A stretch of DNA of 9,516 nt from a bacterium (GTDB taxonomy: Bacteria > JAMORN01). The stretch covers positions 1 to 9,516 of the forward strand of contig JAMORN010000102.1 in NCBI GenBank assembly GCA_027063545.1. Direction: 5' to 3'. Made by a program: the position numbers and the translations under genes. Below, one piece after another: positions 7,181 to 9,516 of the stretch (position 1 is the first letter of the stretch; every line of letters starts with the position of its first letter). The notes beneath the pieces are model-generated. The model searched no databases, was not told the DNA's origin, and was given only the letters and a program-made list of their open reading frames with translations.

Positions 7181-7900
7181 ATGATTAAAGAGGCTATTGT
7201 TTTAGCTGGTGGGCTTGGGACGAGATTGAAGAGTGTTGTTAAAGATATTCCCAAACCTATGGCAGATGTAAATGGTAAGCCTTTTTTGGAATATCTTTTG
7301 AGATACTTGCGGAAAAATAGTATTGAAAGAATTATATTGTCAGTTGGTTATAAGTGGGAGGTTATTAGGGATTATTTTGGAAAAAGTTTTGAAAACATGG
7401 AACTAGTCTATAGTGTGGAGAGTGAACCACTTGGAACAGGAGGAGCTATAAAAAGAAGTCTTTCTTTCGTTAATTCAGACAATATTTTTATTTTGAATGG
7501 TGATACTTTTTTTGATATTAATTTGAAAGACTTTTTGGCTTTTCATAAGAAAAGAAATTCTGTACTTTCTGTTGCTCTCAAGTCAATGAAACAATTTGAT
7601 AGATATGGAGTTGTAAAAATTGACAAAGATAATAGGATAGTAGCTTTTAAAGAGAAGGCTTACTATAAATTTGGTTTGATTAATGGAGGCATTTATTTGC
7701 TTAATAAACTCTTTTTTAGAGAATTGAATTTTGAATCCAAATTTTCCTTTGAAAAAGACTTGTTAGAGATTTATTACAAAGTATATAATTTTTACGGTTT
7801 TCCTTTTGAAGCTTATTTTGTAGATATAGGGATTCCTGAAGACTATGAAAGAGCCAAAAGGGATTTCCTTTTGGTTAAGAACAATTTAGGATTAAAATAA
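7181..7900 (+). CDS. hddC: D-glycero-alpha-D-manno-heptose 1-phosphate guanylyltransferase (nucleotidyltransferase family)
   Basis: A 239-residue sugar-1-phosphate nucleotidyltransferase, predicted to form GDP-D-glycero-alpha-D-manno-heptose from GTP and heptose 1-phosphate. The N-terminal pyrophosphorylase signature is L-A-G-G-L-G-T-R-L (8-16) followed by V-V-K-D-I-P-K-P-M-A (19-28); the 'sVV.d.PKPMa' form is common in HddC. Also visible are G-T-G-G-A (85-89), N-G-D-T (106-109, with the metal-binding Asp108), I-N-G-G-I-Y-L-L (167-174), S-F-E-K-D (189-193) and V-D-I-G-I-P-E-D-Y-E-R-A (214-225). Length and the lack of a C-terminal beta-helix fit the short HddC/RmlA-like type. Base specificity (G versus A, T or C) cannot be proven from motifs, and mannose-1-phosphate guanylyltransferase is the main alternative; the adjacent hddA and gmhA decide for heptose. 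It starts immediately after the gmhA stop, with AAGGAG at 7163-7168 inside gmhA. It closes the upstream operon; an 89-base gap follows. Confidence 0.88.
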   Translation: MIKEAIVLAGGLGTRLKSVVKDIPKPMADVNGKPFLEYLLRYLRKNSIERIILSVGYKWEVIRDYFGKSFENMELVYSVESEPLGTGGAIKRSLSFVNSDNIFILNGDTFFDINLKDFLAFHKKRNSVLSVALKSMKQFDRYGVVKIDKDNRIVAFKEKAYYKFGLINGGIYLLNKLFFRELNFESKFSFEKDLLEIYYKVYNFYGFPFEAYFVDIGIPEDYERAKRDFLLVKNNLGLK

Positions 7901-7931
7901 TTATTAAGTTTTTAGATGAAAGTAACTATTC

Positions 7932-8962
<1,031 letters not shown>

Positions 8963-8964
<2 letters not shown>

Positions 8965-8969
8965 GAGGG
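8963..8969 (+). promoter_or_regulatory. Shine-Dalgarno that fixes the TTG start at 8974
   Basis: AGGAGGG overlaps the galE stop codon (8962-8964) and lies 4 bases before TTG 8974. There is no ATG in the right frame near the beginning of the conserved region, so TTG is the likely initiator. Confidence 0.8.
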
Positions 8970-8973
8970 ATAT

Positions 8974-9516
8974 TTGAATACAATAAAAATTCCATGGTGG
9001 AAAAGACCTTTTGATGTTATCTTCGCGGTCTTTGCAATAATTGTCACTCTACCTGTAATGATTCCTGTTGCTTTAATTATTAAGTTAACTGATAGAGGGA
9101 GTATATTTTTTAAACACGAAAGAATAGGTTACAAAGGAAAGCCTTTTAAGGTTTTAAAGTTTAGAACTATGTATCCAGATGCAGAGAAAAGACTAGAGAA
9201 AATTCTTGAAGAGGATCCGAAAGCTAAGGAAGAGTGGGAAAAGACTTTTAAACTAAAAAATGATCCTAGGGTTACTCCAATAGGAAAATTTTTAAGGAAG
9301 TATAGTTTAGATGAACTTCCTCAGTTTTTTAATGTTTTAAAAGGTGATATGAGTATTGTAGGTCCAAGGCCGGTTGTTAGAGAAGAGTTACAAAGATATT
9401 ACAAAGATAAAGCTGATATTTATAAAAGTGTAAAACCAGGAGTGACTGGTTATTGGCAGGTAGAAGGAAGAAGTGATGTTGAAGATTATGCTAAGAGAGT
9501 AAATATGGATGTTTGG
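8974..9516 (+). CDS. Initiating sugar phosphotransferase, WbaP/WcaJ catalytic domain (partial, runs off right edge)
   Basis: The first 181 residues of a polyprenyl-phosphate hexose-1-phosphate transferase, which loads the first sugar (often galactose or glucose 1-phosphate) onto undecaprenyl phosphate in the inner membrane. The frame is open to the last base. It begins I-P-W-W-K-R-P-F-D-V, then one hydrophobic re-entrant helix (about 14-37), as in monotopic PglC-like enzymes. Conserved blocks follow: F-K-H-E-R-I-G (46-52), K-F-R-T-M (62-66), the D-P-R-V-T-P-I-G loop (97-104), S-L-D-E-L-P-Q (111-117, catalytic Asp113-Glu114), G-D-M-S-I-V-G-P-R-P (124-133) and P-G-V-T-G-Y-W-Q-V-E-G-R-S (155-167). 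The DPKAKEEW insertion (81-88) is of WbaP/WcaJ kind rather than PglC, yet the N-terminal four-helix and CoA-binding-like domains of full WbaP are absent, because galE ends just upstream. Roughly 20-35 residues are probably missing at the right edge. Start TTG 8974. Sugar specificity is inferred only from the adjacent galE. Confidence 0.92.
   Translation, partial: MNTIKIPWWKRPFDVIFAVFAIIVTLPVMIPVALIIKLTDRGSIFFKHERIGYKGKPFKVLKFRTMYPDAEKRLEKILEEDPKAKEEWEKTFKLKNDPRVTPIGKFLRKYSLDELPQFFNVLKGDMSIVGPRPVVREELQRYYKDKADIYKSVKPGVTGYWQVEGRSDVEDYAKRVNMDVW

Overview
This AT-rich window is densely coding, with every gene on the + strand. It reads as the interior of a Wzx/Wzy-type cell-surface polysaccharide cluster (O-antigen, capsule or S-layer-type glycan). 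Hand counts of sampled 60-base lines give roughly 20-25% G+C in the membrane-protein genes and about 38-42% in the last two genes. Proteins rich in Lys, Glu and Ile, with strong AGGAGG-type ribosome binding sites, suggest an AT-rich, possibly thermophilic bacterium such as a member of Aquificales, Thermotogales or thermophilic Clostridia. The sequence does not settle the taxon.

Left part (1-5561): the tail of a short-chain dehydrogenase resembling PtmA of the Campylobacter legionaminate/flagellin-modification loci (1-266); a Wzx-like flippase (321-1598); a KpsS/KpsC-like 'capsule synthesis' glycosyltransferase (1579-2961); a Wzy-like polymerase (2951-4234); and a GT-B (GT4-like) glycosyltransferase whose real start is a GTG at 4293. 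These genes overlap or nearly touch, apart from gaps of about 55-60 bases before the flippase and before the GT4-like gene.

Middle part (5564-7900): hddA, gmhA and hddC. Together they cover three of the four steps from sedoheptulose 7-phosphate to GDP-D-glycero-alpha-D-manno-heptose. The fourth enzyme, the bisphosphate phosphatase GmhB, is not in the window. The glycan therefore probably contains a heptose.

Right part (7901-9516): an 89-base gap with a plausible sigma70-type promoter, then galE (UDP-glucose/GalNAc 4-epimerase) and, 9 bases later, a TTG-started initiating phosphoglycosyltransferase (WbaP/WcaJ catalytic domain) that runs off the right edge. This pair would supply and load the first sugar onto undecaprenyl phosphate.

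Inferred flow: GalE and the phosphoglycosyltransferase start the lipid-linked repeat; the two glycosyltransferases, and probably others outside the window, extend it with sugars that include heptose; Wzx flips it and Wzy polymerises it. I see no transposase, CRISPR array, RNA gene or defence system. Nothing here requires a new class of system. The points most worth following are the KpsS-like enzyme inside a Wzx/Wzy cluster beside a PtmA-like reductase, and the missing GmhB.
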